A stretch of DNA of 9,073 bases from Planctomycetota bacterium (GTDB lineage Bacteria; Planctomycetota; Planctomycetia; Pirellulales; Pirellulaceae). Where the stretch lies: NCBI GenBank assembly GCA_024274855.1, contig JAJSAJ010000066.1, forward strand, positions 1-9,073, in the 5' to 3' direction. Each line of letters begins with the position of its first letter. The stretch's first letter is position 1. The notes under the pieces were generated by a model. The model had not been told where the DNA came from. It made no database searches and saw only the letters and a list, made by a program, of their open reading frames with translations. Positions 6,926 through 9,073 of the stretch are shown here, piece after piece. The translations under genes were made by a program, and so were the position numbers.

Positions 6926-7381
6926 TTAAGTTAAGCAGATTTCCGTTTCAATAAGCCGATCCGGATCGAGAATAAACAACAACGATTTTTCCAGCTTCCA
7001 GATACCCGTGACAAGGGTCCGCATCGGCCCTTTCACGGTATCGGGCAACGAATCCAACGGCAGCCCGTTATCTTCGGACATGTCATAATCCAATACCTCA
7101 CCCAAAGCATCAACTCGCAGGCAGACTAGACCGTCATTAGTTCGGACAATCAAGCTGATGGACGCCTGTTCCGAAAGACGAGGCGGTAAATCGAGTCGCG
7201 CCCGCAAATCAATTACCACAAGGATCTGCCCACGCAAGTTAACAAGACCGCCGATAACACGTTCCGTGCCTGGAACGCGCGTTGTCGGTGGCGGCTGCAA
7301 GACCTCTTGCACACGCTCAACTTCGATTCCGAAATGCAGCCGTTCGACAAAGAATGTGGTACACCGGCAAATGCTACTCAT
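6926..7381 (-). CDS. cheW: CheW coupling protein
   Basis: The product (151 residues) is the cytosolic scaffold that links chemoreceptor tips to the CheA kinase. It consists of a single CheW domain, with VERVQEVLQPPPTTRVPGTERVIGGLVNLRGQ-type sequence near residues 20-52, the usual strand ILVVIDLRARL, and a C-terminal SLLFILDPDRLI strand. The length is normal for the family. The ATG at 7381 overlaps the cheA TGA as ATGA, implying coupled translation. Which of the neighbouring receptor and CheA it partners is inferred from position. Downstream there is a strong hairpin and then a repeat before mcp, which may separate it transcriptionally from mcp-cheB-cheR. Confidence 0.93.
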   Translation of the reverse strand: MSSICRCTTFFVERLHFGIEVERVQEVLQPPPTTRVPGTERVIGGLVNLRGQILVVIDLRARLDLPPRLSEQASISLIVRTNDGLVCLRVDALGEVLDYDMSEDNGLPLDSLPDTVKGPMRTLVTGIWKLEKSLLFILDPDRLIETEICLT

Positions 7382-8841
7382 TTATCTACTCCCCCACACA
7401 CCTCGTTGGACAGGTGCACTCCGATCGATCGTGCAAGCTCTCGAATGTCGATCACTTCTGTAATCTGTGAGTCAATCAACACGCGGCCCAAGATGCCGGG
7501 TTGCCGTTGGCTGCAATCCAGTTGCTCAGCGGGCCTCACGATATCCAACACACTGTCGACGACCAGCCCGACGAGGCAGTCGCCAGCCGCATGAACAACG
7601 ATCGTGACATTACCATCATCCGACGCATTTTGCCCGGCAAGCGTTTGCTTGCGCACCAGCGACATGACGCGACCCCGATATGGCAAGACTTCATGGCCAC
7701 TGGCCAGTTCAATATCAGACGCGCGTCGCTGTTCGAGCCTCGCCACGTCTTCGAGGGGAATGGCCACGCGACTCATATCCGTCGCTCGACAAACCAACAC
7801 TTCACCGAGTCCTGAAACGGGTGTTTGCGGCGGCAGTGGCGGCGGACCGGAAGCATCCTGGGCACGCTCGGCAATGCCGGCTCGCCGAGTCATGCCGGCA
7901 GCATCCAGAATCAGCACGACGCGCCCGTCCCCCATAATCGTCGCGCCCGAAAAGACCTCAAGTTGAGACAGCACTTTATGTAGTGGTTTGACAACAATTT
8001 CTTCCGTATTCCTAATTTCATCCACCTGCAAACCGATTCGTCTTCCAATTGCTTGCAATACGACAAGCTGGGAAGATGGTCGCAAGCCCGATCCCTCGTG
8101 TCGCGGCAACCGCAAAAGCTCGGCCAGTCGCACGATCGGAATCAGCTCGCCCCGCAAGCGATAGACCGGTATCTTGTCAATTATCTCCACTCCCCTTGTT
8201 GCGTCCCCTGCGTTTAATGGAATGATCTCTCGTAAGCTGACTTGCGGGATTGCGTAACGATCACCCTGGCAGACGACGATCAGCGCGGGAATGATCGCCA
8301 GAGTCAGTGGAATCTTGATTCGCACTTTCGTGCCGCGCCCAAGCCGACTCTCGATACCAATCGAGCCGCCGATCCGATCGATGTTTGTCTTGACAACGTC
8401 CATCCCAACACCACGGCCCGATATGTCGGTCAATTGTCGAGCGGTGGACAAACCGGGCCGGAAAATCAATTGCATCAACTGACGACTCGACATCCTCTGC
8501 AACTCGTCGCGAGTGGCCAGTCCCATATCGAGTGATTTTTGCCGAACACGATCTGGATCGATACCAGCCCCATCGTCCGAGATTTCGATATTGACCATGC
8601 CCCCTTCATGAAAGGCTCGCAAGACCACGTGCCCCGATTCCGACTTCCCCTCCAATACACGCTGATTCGGCGATTCAATTCCATGATCAATGGCATTGCG
8701 GACCAAGTGAGTTAACGGGTCTTTGATCGCTTCGATAAGCGAACGATCCAACTCCGTTTCATCACCCTCCATCTCCAGTTGAACTTGCTTGCTTTGGCTG
8801 CGAGCCAGATCACGCACGACGCGTGGAAACTTGGACCACAC
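7378..8841 (-). CDS. cheA: CheA histidine kinase, C-terminal part (ATPase plus two CheW-like domains), downstream of an in-frame TAG
   Basis: This is the catalytic and regulatory half of the chemotaxis kinase; as an open frame from the GTG at 8841 it has 487 residues. It holds the HATPase domain with N-box HLVRNAIDHGIES (45-57), G1 DDGAG (89-93), the FRPGLSTA segment (127-134) and G2 GRGVGMD (142-148). A P5 CheW-like domain follows at about 175-315, then a second CheW-like domain at about 345-480, whereas classic CheA has one. The GTG is almost certainly not a natural start: it encodes the Val of the family's NVWSKFP motif, has no Shine-Dalgarno, and the frame continues without a break upstream to a TAG at 8854-8856. 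The HPt, P2 and dimerisation parts lie upstream or outside the window. All motifs after the TAG are intact, so any loss is recent, artefactual or bypassed. It overlaps cheW by ATGA. Confidence 0.85.
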   Translation of the reverse strand: MWSKFPRVVRDLARSQSKQVQLEMEGDETELDRSLIEAIKDPLTHLVRNAIDHGIESPNQRVLEGKSESGHVVLRAFHEGGMVNIEISDDGAGIDPDRVRQKSLDMGLATRDELQRMSSRQLMQLIFRPGLSTARQLTDISGRGVGMDVVKTNIDRIGGSIGIESRLGRGTKVRIKIPLTLAIIPALIVVCQGDRYAIPQVSLREIIPLNAGDATRGVEIIDKIPVYRLRGELIPIVRLAELLRLPRHEGSGLRPSSQLVVLQAIGRRIGLQVDEIRNTEEIVVKPLHKVLSQLEVFSGATIMGDGRVVLILDAAGMTRRAGIAERAQDASGPPPLPPQTPVSGLGEVLVCRATDMSRVAIPLEDVARLEQRRASDIELASGHEVLPYRGRVMSLVRKQTLAGQNASDDGNVTIVVHAAGDCLVGLVVDSVLDIVRPAEQLDCSQRQPGILGRVLIDSQITEVIDIRELARSIGVHLSNEVCGGVDK

Positions 8842-8853
8842 GTTTCTGATGGG

Positions 8854-8856
8854 CTA
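8854..8856 (-). other. In-frame TAG within cheA at the conserved MKTRMQP glutamine
   Basis: On the minus strand the codons read ATG AAG ACG CGG ATG TAG CCC ATC AGA AAC GTG TGG. The family motif is MKTRMQP(I)xxVWSKFPR, so TAG stands for CAG (Gln), a single C-to-T change. The frame is unchanged on both sides. Every other complete gene here ends in TGA or TAA. Confidence 0.9.
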
Positions 8857-9073
8857 CATCCGCGTCTTCATGACCCCCTCTTGCAGCTCGCGCGTGATCA
8901 GGTCCAGCTGCTCGATGGCATTGGCAAATACACGATCCTGAATCGAATCACTAAACGGCCGAATCTGGTTTCGAGCCAGCACAAGTTCTCCGACCTGGTT
9001 CATCAGATGATCCAACAGGCTGACGTCGACACGGATGGTCCCCTCGATGGCCTGGGGATTTGGCGCGGTCACC
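8854..9073 (-). CDS. cheA: CheA histidine kinase, P3 dimerisation segment, partial at window edge and ended by TAG
   Basis: The frame is open from the right edge of the window and runs 72 residues to a TAG. TIRVDVSLLDHLMNQVGELVLARNQI followed by LDLITRELQEGVMKTRM is the P3 dimerisation hairpin of CheA, which precedes the ATPase domain. The GTG near 9072 is an internal Val, not a credible start; the N-terminal phosphotransfer (HPt) domain carrying the phospho-accepting His should lie beyond the window. The stop falls where family members continue MKTRMQPI, and the codons after the TAG read PIRNVWSKFP in the same frame. This and 7378-8841 are therefore one gene split by a single nonsense codon. 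Confidence 0.85.
   Translation of the reverse strand, partial: VTAPNPQAIEGTIRVDVSLLDHLMNQVGELVLARNQIRPFSDSIQDRVFANAIEQLDLITRELQEGVMKTRM

Noticed and set aside
8839..8841. GTG as a genuine start of a separate C-terminal cheA gene
   Set aside because: It encodes the conserved Val of the family's VWSKFPR motif, has no Shine-Dalgarno, and the frame is colinear with the upstream P3 segment. It is better read as one gene with a nonsense codon.
1..9073. tRNA, rRNA or insertion sequence with transposase
   Set aside because: No cloverleaf-like or rRNA core sequence and no transposase reading frame was recognised on either strand; the repeats here carry no protein.

Overview
The window is a chemosensory (Che) gene cluster, probably from a planctomycete (Pirellulales-like). 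This placement is inferred from the moderate G+C content, the style of the CheA/CheB proteins and the repeat-rich intergenic DNA; no marker gene here fixes the taxon. Five genes lie on the minus strand in the order cheA (entering from the right edge), cheW, mcp, cheB, cheR. One gene at the left, on the plus strand, converges on them and encodes a receiver-PP2C phosphatase of the RsbU/SpoIIE type.

Layout from left to right: (1) 1-176 holds part of a dispersed repeat. (2) 177-1592 is the receiver/coiled-coil/PP2C response regulator. (3) 1593-2004 is a gene-free spacer between convergent genes, with a full repeat copy, an inverted copy of the module found upstream of the phosphatase gene, an AT-rich imperfect inverted repeat and a small stem-loop. 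(4) 2005-6519 is mcp-cheB-cheR, tightly packed: 19 bp between mcp and cheB, and an ATGA overlap between cheB and cheR. (5) 6520-6925 is a second gene-free spacer with another copy of the 102-bp repeat and two palindromes, one of them a long structured hairpin just after cheW. (6) 6926-9073 is cheW and cheA, joined by an ATGA overlap.

Likely wiring: the membrane receptor, through CheW, controls the CheA histidine kinase. CheR and CheB methylate and demethylate the receptor. Phosphate from CheA would go to receivers on CheB and possibly on the adjacent PP2C protein, which would couple receptor signalling to an anti-sigma/anti-anti-sigma partner switch rather than to a flagellar motor. No stand-alone CheY, CheD, CheC or CheZ and no flagellar gene is seen.

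The most striking features are an in-frame TAG codon in cheA, exactly where the family has Gln in the MKTRMQP motif, with an intact reading frame on both sides; a tandem-receiver CheB whose first receiver has Asn in place of the phosphorylatable Asp; an apparently HAMP-less receptor; and a 102-bp repeat (98/102 identical) in direct orientation on both sides of mcp-cheB-cheR.
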